Shown here piece by piece: positions 36,305 to 46,622 of a DNA stretch of 64,000 bases. The notes under the pieces were generated by a model, which saw only the letters and a program-made list of their open reading frames with translations, made no database searches and was not told where the DNA came from. The DNA comes from Pandoraea iniqua (GTDB lineage: Bacteria; Pseudomonadota; Gammaproteobacteria; Burkholderiales; Burkholderiaceae). The stretch spans positions 372,001 to 436,000 of the forward strand of contig NZ_CABPSF010000004.1 of the NCBI RefSeq assembly GCF_902459685.1, read 5' to 3'. Position 1 is the stretch's first letter, and each line of letters starts with the position of its first letter. The position numbers were made by a program, and so were the translations under genes.

Positions 36305-37297
36305 GTGAACGGTTGGCATGAAATGAATTGGAAAGTCGTCGCCCGACGCGTCGCCCTGAGTCTGTCGGTGAGCGTTGCCGCGCTGGGTACCCTCTCGGGC
36401 ATCTCCACGGCGGTCGCTGCGCCTGCAAAGGCTGCCAAGTCCGACGTCGCGGTGGTCGCCCTGCCGAAGATCAATGGCGATCTGACGGGCACCCTCAAGA
36501 AAATCCACGACACGGGTCTGATTACCCTCGGCTATCGCGAAGCCGCGATTCCGTTTGCCTATGTGAACGACAAGGGCAAGCCCGTGGGTTACACCATGGA
36601 CCTGTGCTACGCCGTGGTCGACGCGGTCAAGTCGGCGCTCAACATGCCGAGCCTGAAAGTGCGTGAGATGTCGATCACGCCGCAGAACCGCATTCCGCTG
36701 GTGAAGAACGGCACGGTCGATCTGGACTGCGCGCCGAACACCATCACGCCGGAGCGTGCGGAACAAGTGGGCTTCAGCCATCCGTACTACGTGTCGGAAG
36801 TGCGTCTGCTGGTCAACAAGAAAGACAACATTCGCGGTCTGGAAGATCTGAAGGGCCAGAACCTCGTGGCCTCGGCCGGTTCGACCGGCGAGCGTCTGGC
36901 ACGTATTCAGGCGGATAAGGGTGGTTTTCGCGTGATTCCGGCGCGTGACCATGGCGAGTCGATGATGACGCTCGAGACCGGCCGCGCCAAGGCGTTCGCC
37001 CTCGACGACGTGCTGCTCGCCGGCCTGCGCGCCACGGCCCGCGAACCGGGTGATTTCGCCATCGTGGGTGCGCCGCTCGAAACCGAATTGAACGCGCTGA
37101 TGCTGCGTCGCGACGACCCGCAATTCAAGAAGTTTGTCGATACGACGCTGGCTCATGTGTTCAGCTCGGGCGAGATCCGCCGCATTCAGCACAAGTGGTT
37201 CCAGCAGCCGATTCCGCCGCGCAACGTCAACCTGAATCTCGAACCGAGCAAGGAAGTGATCGAGGTCTGGCGCGAAGGCTCGCAGGTCACGGAGTGA
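36305..37297 (+). CDS. Periplasmic amino-acid-binding protein (family 3), copy 2
   Basis: 330 residues. Signal peptide (ARRVALSLSVSVAALGTLSG..AVAA), then a family-3 binding domain with LGYREAAIPFAYVNDKGKPVGYTMDLC (in part), NGTVDLDCAPNTITPERAEQVGFSHPYY, SAGSTGERLARI and ALDDVLLAGLRA. Strongly similar in layout to the preceding gene and likely a diverged duplicate. GTG 36305 is selected because AGGAA lies 6 nt before it; ATG 36323 is the alternative. A 21-bp perfect hairpin terminator follows at 37354. The partner ABC components must be elsewhere. Confidence 0.85.
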   Translation: MNGWHEMNWKVVARRVALSLSVSVAALGTLSGISTAVAAPAKAAKSDVAVVALPKINGDLTGTLKKIHDTGLITLGYREAAIPFAYVNDKGKPVGYTMDLCYAVVDAVKSALNMPSLKVREMSITPQNRIPLVKNGTVDLDCAPNTITPERAEQVGFSHPYYVSEVRLLVNKKDNIRGLEDLKGQNLVASAGSTGERLARIQADKGGFRVIPARDHGESMMTLETGRAKAFALDDVLLAGLRATAREPGDFAIVGAPLETELNALMLRRDDPQFKKFVDTTLAHVFSSGEIRRIQHKWFQQPIPPRNVNLNLEPSKEVIEVWREGSQVTE

Positions 37298-37353
37298 TCG
37301 CCGGGGTGTCGCAGGCAACCTGACTGCGCCACTGCCCGAAGACCCGCAAGAAC

Positions 37354-37399
37354 AAACGACAACGCCCGCCGATAGCGATATCGGCGGGCGTTGTCGTTT
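37354..37399. terminator. Perfect 21-bp hairpin terminator
   Basis: AAACGACAACGCCCGCCGAT and its exact reverse complement, plus one more A-T pair, enclose the 4-nt loop GCGA. The stem spans 37354-37374 and 37379-37399. Ends the binding-protein gene and insulates the kdp promoter. The stem's last bases are also the first TTTAC of the array that follows. Confidence 0.85.
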
Positions 37400-37444
37400 A
37401 CACGTTGTTTACACCGTCTTTACCCCTTTTGTCCCCGTCTTTAC
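37397..37444 (+). promoter_or_regulatory. Candidate KdpE operator: helically phased TTTAC repeats
   Basis: TTTACAC at 37397 and 37408 and TTTACC at 37419 are spaced exactly 11 bp; a fourth TTTAC at 37440 is 21 bp further on. OmpR-type regulators such as KdpE bind T-rich direct repeats one turn apart, and E. coli KdpE uses a TTTATA/TTTACA pair. The array is about 100-140 bp upstream of the first kdp ORF. I could not fix a -35/-10 pair. Confidence 0.5.
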
Positions 37445-37539
37445 GCGCCGATCCGTATCTTTCAGATCACGGCTGGCATGCGCATGCGAGGGCGCGTCGC
37501 GTCCGTGGTGTGCCGGCCGCCACACGATAGGGAGTTGTC

Positions 37540-37632
37540 ATGGATTGGTTATATCTCGGCGTGATGGCAGTGTTTACCGCTGCGACCGTCGGCTTTGTCG
37601 CGTTTTGCGCGTCGGTAGGGGGGCAGCAATGA
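37540..37632 (+). CDS. Small membrane peptide upstream of kdpF
   Basis: 30 residues: a short start, one hydrophobic helix ([21 protein letters not shown]) and GGQQ. TAGGGAG lies just before ATG 37540, the stop overlaps kdpF by 4 nt (ATGA), and kdpF overlaps kdpA by 4 nt. This tight coupling argues it is translated as the first cistron of the kdp operon. It is not KdpF (that is the next ORF) and I do not know a function; assembly or stability of KdpFABC is an inference. Confidence 0.65.
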   Translation: MDWLYLGVMAVFTAATVGFVAFCASVGGQQ

Positions 37633-37721
37633 CAGCCATGTACTGGCTGAGCGGCGGACTCACGCTCGCGCTGCTCGTTTATCTCGTCTACGCGCTCTTC
37701 AAGCCGGAGGATCTCGCATGA
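37629..37721 (+). CDS. kdpF: KdpF, small subunit of the K+-transporting ATPase
   Basis: 30 residues: a single membrane helix ([21 protein letters not shown]) with the LVYAL..PE pattern typical of KdpF, which stabilises the KdpABC complex in the inner membrane. Overlaps the peptide before it and kdpA after it by 4 nt each. Easily missed by gene callers because of its length. Confidence 0.85.
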   Translation: MTAMYWLSGGLTLALLVYLVYALFKPEDLA

Positions 37722-39523
37722 CACTCAATGCCTGGATTCAGCTCGGCGTATTTCTCGTCGTGCTACTGGTGCTGGCGCGCCCGCTTGGCCGCTTCATGGC
37801 CAACGTGCTCGCCGGCGAGTCGCGTGTGAACCGGTGGTTTGCCCCGGTCGAGCGCGGCCTCTATCGCTTGTGCGGTATCGACCCCGAAAAGGAAATGCAC
37901 TGGCGCGCCTACGCGATTGCCCTGATCGGCTTCAACGCCGTGGGGGCGTTTGCGGTCTACGCGCTGCAACGCTGGCAAGTCTGGCTGCCGTTCAACCCGC
38001 AGGCGTTCGGCGCGGTCTCGCCCGATTCGTCGATGAACACTGCCGTCAGCTTCGTGGCCAACACGAACTGGCAGGGGTATTCGGGCGAGTCGACGATGAG
38101 CTATCTCACGCAGATGCTTGGCCTCGCGGTACAGAACTTCCTGTCCGCAGCCACCGGCATCGCTGTGGTGGTGGCGCTCATTCGCGGCTTCGCGCGTCAT
38201 ACGGCGAAGACGATCGGCAACTTCTGGGTCGACATGACCCGCATCACGTTCTATGTGCTGATTCCGCTATCGGTGTTGTTTGCCGCCGCGTTCATGAGCC
38301 AAGGCGTGATTCAGAACTTCGACGCCTACAAGGACGTCGCGACGGTGCAGGCTACGCACTACGACAATCCGGTCCTCGGTCCGGACGGTCAGCCGAAGAT
38401 GGACGCCGCAGGCAAGCCGGTGACGCAACCGGCCGTGACGTCCACGCAGACGTTGCCGATGGGTCCGGTCGCCTCGCAAGAAGCGATCAAGATGCTCGGC
38501 ACGAACGGCGGCGGTTTCTTCAACGCCAACTCGGCGCACCCGTATGAAAACCCGACGCCGCTGTCGAACTTCCTGCAAATTCTGGCGATCTTCCTGATCC
38601 CGGCGGCGCTGTGCTTCACGTTCGGCCGCATGGTCGGCGACCGTCGTCAGGGCGTTGCGATTCTTGCAGCCATGACGATTGCGTTCTCGATTGCGGCGGT
38701 GGCCACGGTCTCGGCGGAGCAGGCCGGCAACCCGGTGCTCACTACGCTCGGGGTCGATCAGCAGGTCAGCGCGACGCAGTCGGGCGGCAACATGGAAGGC
38801 AAGGAGACGCGCTTCGGCATCGTGGCGTCGGGCATCTTTGCGACGGTGACGACGGCCGCGTCGTGCGGTGCGGTCAACGCCATGCACGACTCGCTCACGC
38901 CGCTGGGCGGCATGGTGCCGATGCTGTTGATGCAGTTGGGTGAAGTGGTCTTCGGCGGGGTGGGTTCAGGCCTGTACGGCATGCTCGTCTTCGCGATGCT
39001 CGCGGTGTTCGTGGCGGGGCTGATGATCGGCCGCACGCCGGAATATCTGGGCAAGAAGATCGAAGCGTTCGAGATGAAGATGGTTGCCGTGGCCGTGCTC
39101 ATGACGCCGCTGCTGGTGCTGCTCGGCACAGCGCTCGCCGTGATGGTGCAAGCCGGTCAGGTGGGGGTGGCCAACCCGGCGACACACGGGTTCTCTGAAA
39201 TTCTCTACGCCTTCAGTTCGGCCGCGAACAACAACGGCAGCGCCTTTGCGGGGCTCTCGGCGAACACGCCGTTCTACAACAACACGCTGGCCATTGCGAT
39301 GTGGTTCGGCCGCTTCTGGGTAATCGTGCCGGTGCTGGCGATTGCCGGTGGTTTGGCCGCGAAGAAGCGCATTGCCGCCACGTCGGGCACGTTGCCCACG
39401 CATGGGCCGCTCTTTGTCGTGCTGTTGCTCGGCACCGTGCTGCTGGTGGGCGCACTCACCTATGTGCCGGCGCTCGCGCTGGGCCCGATCGCCGAGCATC
39501 TGGCGATGATCGGCGCGCATTGA
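37718..39523 (+). CDS. kdpA: KdpA, K+-transporting ATPase potassium-binding subunit
   Basis: 601 residues, 10 membrane segments. The four selectivity-loop regions are visible: [19 protein letters not shown] (first), [20 protein letters not shown] (second), [21 protein letters not shown] (third, in part) and [21 protein letters not shown] (fourth, in part). Selects K+ from the periplasm at micromolar level and hands it to KdpB. Part of kdpFABCDE. Confidence 0.97.
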   Translation: MTLNAWIQLGVFLVVLLVLARPLGRFMANVLAGESRVNRWFAPVERGLYRLCGIDPEKEMHWRAYAIALIGFNAVGAFAVYALQRWQVWLPFNPQAFGAVSPDSSMNTAVSFVANTNWQGYSGESTMSYLTQMLGLAVQNFLSAATGIAVVVALIRGFARHTAKTIGNFWVDMTRITFYVLIPLSVLFAAAFMSQGVIQNFDAYKDVATVQATHYDNPVLGPDGQPKMDAAGKPVTQPAVTSTQTLPMGPVASQEAIKMLGTNGGGFFNANSAHPYENPTPLSNFLQILAIFLIPAALCFTFGRMVGDRRQGVAILAAMTIAFSIAAVATVSAEQAGNPVLTTLGVDQQVSATQSGGNMEGKETRFGIVASGIFATVTTAASCGAVNAMHDSLTPLGGMVPMLLMQLGEVVFGGVGSGLYGMLVFAMLAVFVAGLMIGRTPEYLGKKIEAFEMKMVAVAVLMTPLLVLLGTALAVMVQAGQVGVANPATHGFSEILYAFSSAANNNGSAFAGLSANTPFYNNTLAIAMWFGRFWVIVPVLAIAGGLAAKKRIAATSGTLPTHGPLFVVLLLGTVLLVGALTYVPALALGPIAEHLAMIGAH

Positions 39524-39551
39524 ACAATGAAATGAGGCATTCGAGGCACTC

Positions 39552-41678
39552 ATGAATCAATCTGCAGGTAATACCGTCACCCGGCCGGCCGCCGAGGGTC
39601 ACGCATCGGCTGTGAAGTCGATGTTCGACCCCGCGATCGTGAAGCCGGCCATTGTCGACTCGTTCCGCAAACTTCACCCGCTCACGCAAGCGAAGAACCC
39701 GGTGATGTTCGTGGTGTACGTCGGCAGCATTCTCACCACGGTGCTGTTCGGCATGGCCCTCGCGGGGCATGCCGAAGCCAGTGCGCCGTTCATCCTCGCC
39801 ATTACGTTGTGGCTGTGGTTCACGGTGCTGTTCGCAAACTTCGCCGAAGCACTGGCCGAAGGGCGCAGCAAGGCGCAGGCCGCATCGCTGCGTCAGGCCA
39901 AGAAGAACGTGCCCGCCAAGCAACTCCGCGCGGCGGCGCGTGATGCCGAATGTCTGGTCATCGACAGCGCCAGCTTGCGTCGTGGCGACTTCGTGCTGGT
40001 GGAGGCGGGTGACGTCGTGCCCGCCGACGGCGAAGTGGTCGAAGGCGTGGCGTCGGTCGACGAGTCGGCCATTACGGGGGAATCGGCGCCCGTGATTCGC
40101 GAATCGGGCGGCGACTTCACCGCGGTCACGGGCGGCACGCGTGTGCTGTCCGACTGGATCGTCATGAAAGTGACGGTTAATCCGGGCGAGGCGTTTCTCG
40201 ATCGCATGATTGCGATGGTGGAAGGCGCCAAGCGCCAGAAGACGCCGAACGAAATCGCGCTGACGATTCTGCTCGTCGCCCTGACGCTGGTGCTTCTGCT
40301 CGCCACGGCCACGCTGCTGCCGTATTCGATCTACAGCGTGCTGGTCACGCAGGCAGGGCATCCGGTCACGATTACCGTGCTCGTCGCGCTGCTCGTGTGT
40401 CTGATTCCGACGACCATCGGCGGCTTGCTTTCCGCCATTGGTGTGGCCGGCATGAGCCGCATGATGCAGGCCAACGTGATCGCCACGTCCGGCCGTGCCG
40501 TGGAAGCTGCGGGCGACGTCGACGTGCTGCTGCTCGACAAGACCGGCACTATCACGCTGGGCAATCGTCAGGCCTCGCAGTTCGTGCCCGCCCCGGGTGT
40601 GGACGAGCGCACGCTGGCCGATGCCGCACAACTCTCGTCGCTGGCCGACGAAACGCCGGAAGGCCGCAGCATTACGGTGCTCGCCAAGCAACGCTTCAAT
40701 CTGCGTGAGCGCGAGATGGCCGGCCTGCATGCCGTGTTTCTCCCGTTCTCGGCGCAGACCCGCATGAGCGGTGTCGATCTGGCCGACAAGCAGATTCGTA
40801 AGGGCGCTGCCGAAGCCGTCAAGCGTTACGTGGAGTCGGCCGGGGGTGTGTGGCCGGCGGCGCTGGCGACGTCGGTCGACGAGATTTCGCGTCGCGGCAG
40901 CACGCCGCTGGTGGTCGCCGAGCAAGACAGGCAGGGCACGCGTGCGCTGGGTGTGATCGAGTTGAAGGACGTGGTCAAGGGCGGCATCAAAGAACGCTTT
41001 GCCGAACTTCGCCAGATGGGCATTACCACGCTGATGGTCACGGGCGACAACCGCCTGACGGCCGCAGCCATTGCGGCGGAAGCCGGTGTCGACGACTTCC
41101 TCGCCGAAGCCACGCCGGAAGCCAAGCTCGCGACCATCCGCAAGTATCAGGCGGAAGGCAAGCTGGTGGCGATGACCGGCGACGGCACCAACGACGCACC
41201 GGCGCTTGCGCAGGCCGACGTGGCCGTGGCAATGAACACGGGCACGCAGGCCGCGAAAGAGGCCGGCAACATGGTCGATCTGGACTCGAACCCGACCAAG
41301 CTCATCGAGATCGTCGAGATCGGCAAGCAGATGCTGATGACGCGCGGCAGTCTCACTACGTTCTCGATTGCGAACGACGTGGCGAAGTACTTCGCGATCA
41401 TTCCGGCGGCGTTTGCGACCACGTATCCCCAACTGGATCAGTTGAACGTGATGCGCCTTGCCAGCCCGTCGTCGGCCATTCTGTCGGCCGTGATCTTCAA
41501 CGCGCTGATCATCGTGGTGCTGATTCCGCTGGCACTCAAGGGGGTGAAGTATCGCCCGCTCGGTGCGGCAACGCTGTTGCGCCGCAACCTCGTGATTTAC
41601 GGGCTGGGCGGCATTCTCGTGCCGTTCGTGGGCATCAAGGCGATCGACATGATCATCGCCGCGATGGGCTGGGCCTGA
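39552..41678 (+). CDS. kdpB: KdpB, P-type ATPase subunit
   Basis: 708 residues. P-type ATPase with phosphorylation motif [10 protein letters not shown] (Asp329), TGES actuator motif in ITGESAPV, nucleotide-domain features, and hinge [32 protein letters not shown] (read in parts). It drives K+ uptake with KdpA. Starts 28 nt after kdpA. Confidence 0.97.
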   Translation: MNQSAGNTVTRPAAEGHASAVKSMFDPAIVKPAIVDSFRKLHPLTQAKNPVMFVVYVGSILTTVLFGMALAGHAEASAPFILAITLWLWFTVLFANFAEALAEGRSKAQAASLRQAKKNVPAKQLRAAARDAECLVIDSASLRRGDFVLVEAGDVVPADGEVVEGVASVDESAITGESAPVIRESGGDFTAVTGGTRVLSDWIVMKVTVNPGEAFLDRMIAMVEGAKRQKTPNEIALTILLVALTLVLLLATATLLPYSIYSVLVTQAGHPVTITVLVALLVCLIPTTIGGLLSAIGVAGMSRMMQANVIATSGRAVEAAGDVDVLLLDKTGTITLGNRQASQFVPAPGVDERTLADAAQLSSLADETPEGRSITVLAKQRFNLREREMAGLHAVFLPFSAQTRMSGVDLADKQIRKGAAEAVKRYVESAGGVWPAALATSVDEISRRGSTPLVVAEQDRQGTRALGVIELKDVVKGGIKERFAELRQMGITTLMVTGDNRLTAAAIAAEAGVDDFLAEATPEAKLATIRKYQAEGKLVAMTGDGTNDAPALAQADVAVAMNTGTQAAKEAGNMVDLDSNPTKLIEIVEIGKQMLMTRGSLTTFSIANDVAKYFAIIPAAFATTYPQLDQLNVMRLASPSSAILSAVIFNALIIVVLIPLALKGVKYRPLGAATLLRRNLVIYGLGGILVPFVGIKAIDMIIAAMGWA

Positions 41679-41732
41679 TCGGCCGGCGCTGTTGCCCACT
41701 TGGTCATTGCAGAACTCAAAGGAATAGACGTC

Positions 41733-42317
41733 ATGAAAACCCTGTTACGCCCGATGCTGAGCCTGTTCGTCGTGCTCTCGGTCATTACGGGCCTGGTGTA
41801 TCCGCTGGTCGTGACCGGCATCGGCCGGGTCGCGTTCTCACGCGAAGCCTCGGGCAGCCTGATCTACAAGGACGGCAAGCCGGTAGGTTCGGCGCTGATC
41901 GGGCAGAACTTCGACGAGCCGAAGTACTTCTGGGGCCGTCTGTCGGCCACGGCGCCGATGCCGGACAACGCGCTCGCATCCGGGGGCTCGAACTTCGGTC
42001 CCCTCAACCCCGCACTCGCCGACGCCGTGAAGGGCCGTATCGCGGCGCTGCGCGAAGTCGACCCGACGGCAGCCCTGCCGGTGCCGGCCGATCTGGTGAC
42101 GGCTTCGGCCAGCGGTCTCGACCCTGAGATCAGCCCGGCGGCAGCGGCTTATCAGGTCAGCCGTGTCGCTAAGGCACGTGGCCTGACGCCGGATGCCGTG
42201 CAAGCCCTCGTCGCCCGCTACACGCAGGGGCGCCAATGGGGAATTTTCGGAGAGCCGCGGGTGAATGTTCTGAAGCTCAACCTCGCGTTGGATGGGCTGG
42301 CATCCGGTAGCGTCTGA
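41733..42317 (+). CDS. kdpC: KdpC, K+-transporting ATPase accessory subunit
   Basis: 194 residues: one N-terminal membrane helix ([23 protein letters not shown]) and a periplasmic domain with [21 protein letters not shown] (split), [13 protein letters not shown], and [24 protein letters not shown] (split). ATG 41733 follows AAAGGA. KdpC raises ATP affinity and stabilises the complex. A 208-bp gap without ORF separates it from kdpD; a separate kdpDE promoter may lie there. Confidence 0.96.
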   Translation: MKTLLRPMLSLFVVLSVITGLVYPLVVTGIGRVAFSREASGSLIYKDGKPVGSALIGQNFDEPKYFWGRLSATAPMPDNALASGGSNFGPLNPALADAVKGRIAALREVDPTAALPVPADLVTASASGLDPEISPAAAAYQVSRVAKARGLTPDAVQALVARYTQGRQWGIFGEPRVNVLKLNLALDGLASGSV

Positions 42318-42525
42318 AAAACCGGTAACGCTGCCGGGCGGGCTGGCGAATCGCTGGTCTTGTCTGGCAGCGTGCGGTAGATTGGCGGCACGCCCTCGAC
42401 GCGTGCCGTTTTTGCTTTGCCCGATGTACCGGATGCGCAGGAAATGCGCACGGCATGTGAACCGATTTTTGCGTATGTCTCGCGGACTCCCGAGATGGCG
42501 CGCGTCTTCCTGATGGATTGATCCG

Positions 42526-45390
42526 ATGGCTGGCATTGAACGCCCGAATCCCGATGAACTGCTCGACAAACTGCAACGCGACGAAGCGCGCGAGCAGCGC
42601 GGCCGGCTGAAGATTTTCTTTGGCGCGTCGGCAGGGGTCGGCAAGACGTTTGCCATGCTGCAAGCGGCGCGAAAGCTGCGCGAAGAAGGCACCGACGTGG
42701 TGGTCGGGGTACTGGAGACGCATGGCCGCGAAGAGACGGCGCAAATGCTCGAAGGGCTGGAAGTCCTGCCGCAGAAGTCGGTGGAGTATCGCGGGCGGTT
42801 GCTGCGCGAGTTCGATCTCGACGGCATGCTGGCGCGCAAACCGGCCGTCGCACTGGTGGACGAACTGGCCCACGCAAACGTGCCCGGCGAGCGCCACATG
42901 AAGCGCTGGCAGGACGTCGAAGAGTTGCTGGTTGCCGGCATCGACGTGTACACCACGCTCAACGTGCAGCATCTGGAGCGGCTCAACGACGTAGTCGGCC
43001 AGATTACGGGGATTCGTGTCTGGGAGACGTTGCCTGACCGGGTGTTCGATCTGGCGGACGAAGTCAAACTCGTCGACCTGCCGCCCGATGAACTGCTCGA
43101 ACGGATGCGTGAGGGCAAGGTGTACATGCCCGCGCAAGCCGAGCGGGCGGTGCGCAACTTCTTCCGCAAGGGCAATCTGATTGCGTTGCGTGAACTGGCG
43201 CTGCGCCGCACGGCCGATCGGGTCGATGCGCAGATGCGCGAGTACCGCGCCGATCAGTCGATCAGTCATATCTGGCAGGCGCGCGAACGTCTGCTGGTCG
43301 CGATCGGGCCGGGCCCAGAAGGCGTGGCACTTGTGCGCGCGGCGGCGCGGCTGGCAGCGAGCCTGCGGGCCGACTGGCTGGCGGTGCATGTCGAAACGCC
43401 GGCGATCCTGCGGCAGTCGCAGGTGAGGCGTGAAGGCACGTACGCCACGCTCAAGCTGGCGCAGGAGTTGGGCGCGGAGACGCTGACGCTCGACGGTGCG
43501 GATGCCGCGCCGACGTTGCTCGCCTATGCGCAGATGCGCAACGTGTCGAAGATTGTCGTGGGGGCGAGCGGGGCGCGGCGGTGGTGGACCGCACGCACGC
43601 CGTTGCATGAGGCATTGATACGGCTCGCGCGAGGCGTGGACGTGGTACTGATCGGCCCGGCAGCGGGCGATGCAACGGCCGACAAGCGCGTGGTGCGGGG
43701 CGACTGGCGCGACTGGTTCGACACCGCACCGGAACTCGGACTGGTGGGCGGACCGTGGCGTGCTTACGCGTGGGCGGTCGGCATTTGCGGGGTGGTATCG
43801 CTTGCGGCGGCGGAACTGACGCGGTTTCTCGATCTCGCCAATATCGCCATGCTCTACCTGCTGGGCGTGATCATCGCGGCCATGCGGCTGGGGCGTGGGC
43901 CGGGCGTGCTGGCGTCATTCCTGTCGGTGGTTGCGTTCGACTTCTTCTTCGTGCCGCCGAAGATGTCGCTGTCGGTCTCTGACACGCAGTACCTTCTCAC
44001 CTTTGCGGTCATGCTGACGGTGGCCCTTGTCATCAGCCATCTGACGACGAGCCTGCGTTTTCAGGCGCGCTTGGCGACTTGGCGCGAGCGGCGGACGGGC
44101 GCGGTCTACGCAATGGCGCGAGAACTCGCGGCGGCGCTGACCACGCCGCAGATCATCGAGATCGGTTCGCGCCACGTGCGGGAAGTGTTTCAGGCACGCG
44201 TGGCACTGTTGCTGCCCGACAGTCAGGGAAGTGTGCGGCAGCCGGTGGAGAACGCACAGGCCGAGACTATGCCGGCGCATATCGATACGGATGTCGCGCA
44301 ATGGGTCTACGACCGGCAGCAGGCCGCCGGGCAGGGCACCGACACGTTGCCCGCGTCGGACGCCTATTACCTGCCGCTGCGCGCGCCGATGCGCACGCGC
44401 GGGGTGCTGGTGGTGGCACCGGACAATCCGGCGACGGGGGCGATTGCGACGCCGGAGCAACTGCGTTTGCTGGATACCTTCGCTGCGCAAATCGCACTGG
44501 CCCTCGAGCGCGTGCATTACGTCGAGATTGCGCAGGATGCGCTGGTGACCATGGAGTCCGAGCGGCTGCGCAACTCGCTGCTGTCGGCGATTTCGCACGA
44601 TCTGCGCACGCCGCTCACGTCCATCGTCGGCTTTGCGAGCATGCTCAGCCGCAATGCCGAGACGCCGGGACCGCTGCGCACCGAACTGGTCGATGCGATT
44701 CACGAGGAAGCGCAGCGCATGACCGGGCTCGTGACGAATCTGCTCGATATGGCGAAGTTGCAGGCGGGCGGGGTACAGCTCAATCGTCAGTGGCAGATGC
44801 TCGAAGAAGTGGTCGGGACGTCGTTGCGTGCATGTCGCCGGGTGTTGGCCGGGCACGAAGTCAGTACCCGGTTGCCGCCAGATCTGCCGCTGCTGCGCTT
44901 TGACGCCGTATTGCTGGAGCGGCTCTTTACCAATTTGCTGGAAAACGCGGCCAAATATTCGCCCTCGGGCTCGCACATCGAGATTGCTGCCCGCACGCTC
45001 GGCGATGAAGTGGAAGTCAGCGTGAGCGACGACGGGCCGGGGCTGCCGGTCGGGATGGAGGGACGCATTTTCGAGAAATTCATGCGCGGCGAGAAAGAGT
45101 CGGCCAAGCCGGGGATTGGCTTGGGGCTCGCGATCTGCCGAGCCATCGTGGAAGCGCACGGCGGTAGAATCGAGGCCGCCAACGTGCCGCAGGGTCACGG
45201 TGCGCGTTTCAGTTTCACGCTGCCGGTGGAAACGCCTCCCGTTGAGCCGGAAGTGCCCGATATGAATGAGTCGTCGGGGGACGCCGGATTGAACAGCGAT
45301 CTTTCCGAGTTACCTGAATCAGCGGAATCACCTGAATCACCTGAACCGCCAGCCTCGCCTGACGCCAAGGTCACAAAAAGTTATGAGTGA
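42526..45390 (+). CDS. kdpD: KdpD, osmosensitive K+ sensor histidine kinase
   Basis: 954 residues. N-terminal KdpD domain with Walker A GASAGVGKTFAML and the DELAHANVPG block, a Usp-like domain (about 250-370), four membrane helices of DUF4118 (about 410-510), a GAF-like region, HisKA with the phosphorylation His in ISHDLRTPLTS (His691), and HATPase_c (NLLENAAKYSPSG; GIGLGLAI). The last 50 residues are a Glu/Ser/Pro-rich tail beyond the usual end. Overlaps kdpE by 8 nt. Confidence 0.95.
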   Translation: MAGIERPNPDELLDKLQRDEAREQRGRLKIFFGASAGVGKTFAMLQAARKLREEGTDVVVGVLETHGREETAQMLEGLEVLPQKSVEYRGRLLREFDLDGMLARKPAVALVDELAHANVPGERHMKRWQDVEELLVAGIDVYTTLNVQHLERLNDVVGQITGIRVWETLPDRVFDLADEVKLVDLPPDELLERMREGKVYMPAQAERAVRNFFRKGNLIALRELALRRTADRVDAQMREYRADQSISHIWQARERLLVAIGPGPEGVALVRAAARLAASLRADWLAVHVETPAILRQSQVRREGTYATLKLAQELGAETLTLDGADAAPTLLAYAQMRNVSKIVVGASGARRWWTARTPLHEALIRLARGVDVVLIGPAAGDATADKRVVRGDWRDWFDTAPELGLVGGPWRAYAWAVGICGVVSLAAAELTRFLDLANIAMLYLLGVIIAAMRLGRGPGVLASFLSVVAFDFFFVPPKMSLSVSDTQYLLTFAVMLTVALVISHLTTSLRFQARLATWRERRTGAVYAMARELAAALTTPQIIEIGSRHVREVFQARVALLLPDSQGSVRQPVENAQAETMPAHIDTDVAQWVYDRQQAAGQGTDTLPASDAYYLPLRAPMRTRGVLVVAPDNPATGAIATPEQLRLLDTFAAQIALALERVHYVEIAQDALVTMESERLRNSLLSAISHDLRTPLTSIVGFASMLSRNAETPGPLRTELVDAIHEEAQRMTGLVTNLLDMAKLQAGGVQLNRQWQMLEEVVGTSLRACRRVLAGHEVSTRLPPDLPLLRFDAVLLERLFTNLLENAAKYSPSGSHIEIAARTLGDEVEVSVSDDGPGLPVGMEGRIFEKFMRGEKESAKPGIGLGLAICRAIVEAHGGRIEAANVPQGHGARFSFTLPVETPPVEPEVPDMNESSGDAGLNSDLSELPESAESPESPEPPASPDAKVTKSYE

Positions 45391-46093
45391 ACCGACCATC
45401 ACCATCGTGGTGATTGAAGACGAACGCCAGATCCGCCGGTTTCTGCGCACATCGCTGGAAGCCGAGGGCATGGTGGTGCACGAAGCGGAAGCCGGGCGCC
45501 AAGGCATGGTCGAAGCGGCCACGCGCAAGCCCGACCTGCTGATCGTCGATCTTGGGCTGCCCGACATCGATGGCGTGGAAGTCATTCGCGAAGTGCGCGG
45601 CTGGACGGATATGCCGATCATCGTGCTGTCTGCCCGCAACGAAGAATCGGAGAAAGTGGTCGCGCTCGACGTGGGGGCCGACGACTATCTGACGAAACCG
45701 TTCGGGGTGTCGGAGCTGCTGGCGCGCATTCGTGCCCAGTTGCGCCGCCATCATCGCGGCGGGAATTCCGAGACGCTGGGCGAAGCCTTCGCCTTTGGCG
45801 ACATCAGCATCGACTTGGCACGGCGAAAAGTGACGCGGGCCGGTGAGGCCGTGCATCTGACGCCCATCGAATACCGCTTGCTCGTCACCCTCGTGCGCCA
45901 TGCCGGACGCGTGCTCACGCACCGGCAGTTGCTTAAGGAGGTGTGGGGGCCGTCGCACGTCGAGAGCAATCACTATCTGCGCATTTACATGGGCCACCTG
46001 CGGCAGAAGCTGGAGGCAGACCCGGCACAGCCCAAACACATCCTGACCGAGACGGGCGTCGGGTACCGGCTGGAAGTCGATACGACGGCGTAG
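45383..46093 (+). CDS. kdpE: KdpE, OmpR-family response regulator
   Basis: 236 residues. Receiver domain with the acidic pair IEDE, phosphoacceptor Asp56 in LLIVDLGLP, and LTKPF; the C-terminal winged helix carries LTPIEYRLLVTLVRHAGRVLTHRQLL (split) and IYMGHLRQKLE. Activates kdpFABC on K+ limitation after phosphorylation by KdpD, whose gene it overlaps by 8 nt. Confidence 0.96.
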   Translation: MSEPTITIVVIEDERQIRRFLRTSLEAEGMVVHEAEAGRQGMVEAATRKPDLLIVDLGLPDIDGVEVIREVRGWTDMPIIVLSARNEESEKVVALDVGADDYLTKPFGVSELLARIRAQLRRHHRGGNSETLGEAFAFGDISIDLARRKVTRAGEAVHLTPIEYRLLVTLVRHAGRVLTHRQLLKEVWGPSHVESNHYLRIYMGHLRQKLEADPAQPKHILTETGVGYRLEVDTTA

Positions 46094-46227
46094 CGCCCCG
46101 CATCAATTCCATGTCACCGGTAGGGCGTCCTACGGAAGGGCGCCTGCTTTGCTAAAATCCGGGGGTTCCGTCGACCGCCCCATGCGGCAATGATCCGAAT
46201 TTGATTCGGTTTCCGATGGAACCCGTT

Positions 46228-46280
46228 GTGCCGGGACGACCCGGTGCACGGATTCACTTTTCTTCCGGGGACGACCCCGA
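46228..46280 (+). promoter_or_regulatory. Guanidine-II riboswitch (mini-ykkC)
   Basis: Two GC stem-loops with ACGA tetraloops: CCGGG-ACGA-CCCGG (46231-46244) and CGGGG-ACGA-CCCCG (46266-46279), separated by 21 nt and ending 25 nt before the exporter ATG. Paired hairpins with ACGR loops are the defining feature of the guanidine-II class, which binds guanidinium and exposes the ribosome site. GGAG (46295-46298) lies just downstream, consistent with translational control. Confidence 0.88.
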
Positions 46281-46304
46281 TCTGTCCATTCATCGGAGTC
46301 ATTC

Positions 46305-46622
46305 ATGGCCTGGATCCTTCTCGTCTTTGCGGGATTGCTGGAAGTGGCTTGGGCCGTCGGTCTGAAGTACACGCAAGGCTTTTCGCGGCTGGTGCCGTCT
46401 GTTTTCACCATCGTCTCGATGGTCGGCAGCGTGTGGTTGCTGGCGCTGGCCGTTCGTGCGCTGCCGTTGGGCACGGCGTACGCCATCTGGACCGGTATCG
46501 GTGCGGTGGGCGCCTTCATTCTCGGCATCATCCTGTTCGGCGAATCGGCCTCGGCGGCACGCATTGCCAGCGTGACGTTGATTCTGGCTGGGCTGGTCGG
46601 CCTGAAGCTCACCGCCGCATAA
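46305..46622 (+). CDS. gdx: SMR-family guanidinium exporter (Gdx/SugE)
   Basis: 105 residues, four membrane helices. The Glu of TM1 ([15 protein letters not shown]) and the family's [21 protein letters not shown] identify the SugE/Gdx branch of the small multidrug resistance family. Because a guanidine-II riboswitch precedes it, the natural role is guanidinium/H+ antiport rather than drug resistance; sugE is the older name. Confidence 0.92.
   Translation: MAWILLVFAGLLEVAWAVGLKYTQGFSRLVPSVFTIVSMVGSVWLLALAVRALPLGTAYAIWTGIGAVGAFILGIILFGESASAARIASVTLILAGLVGLKLTAA

Noticed and set aside
39456-41699. 747-codon open frame antisense to kdpB
   Set aside because: Shadow of the high-GC kdpB gene. The product is Arg/His-rich without domains, and the sense gene is unmistakable.
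42277-43608. 443-codon open frame antisense to kdpD, reaching the kdpC-kdpD gap
   Set aside because: Mostly opposite the KdpD N-domain; no ribosome site or motif.
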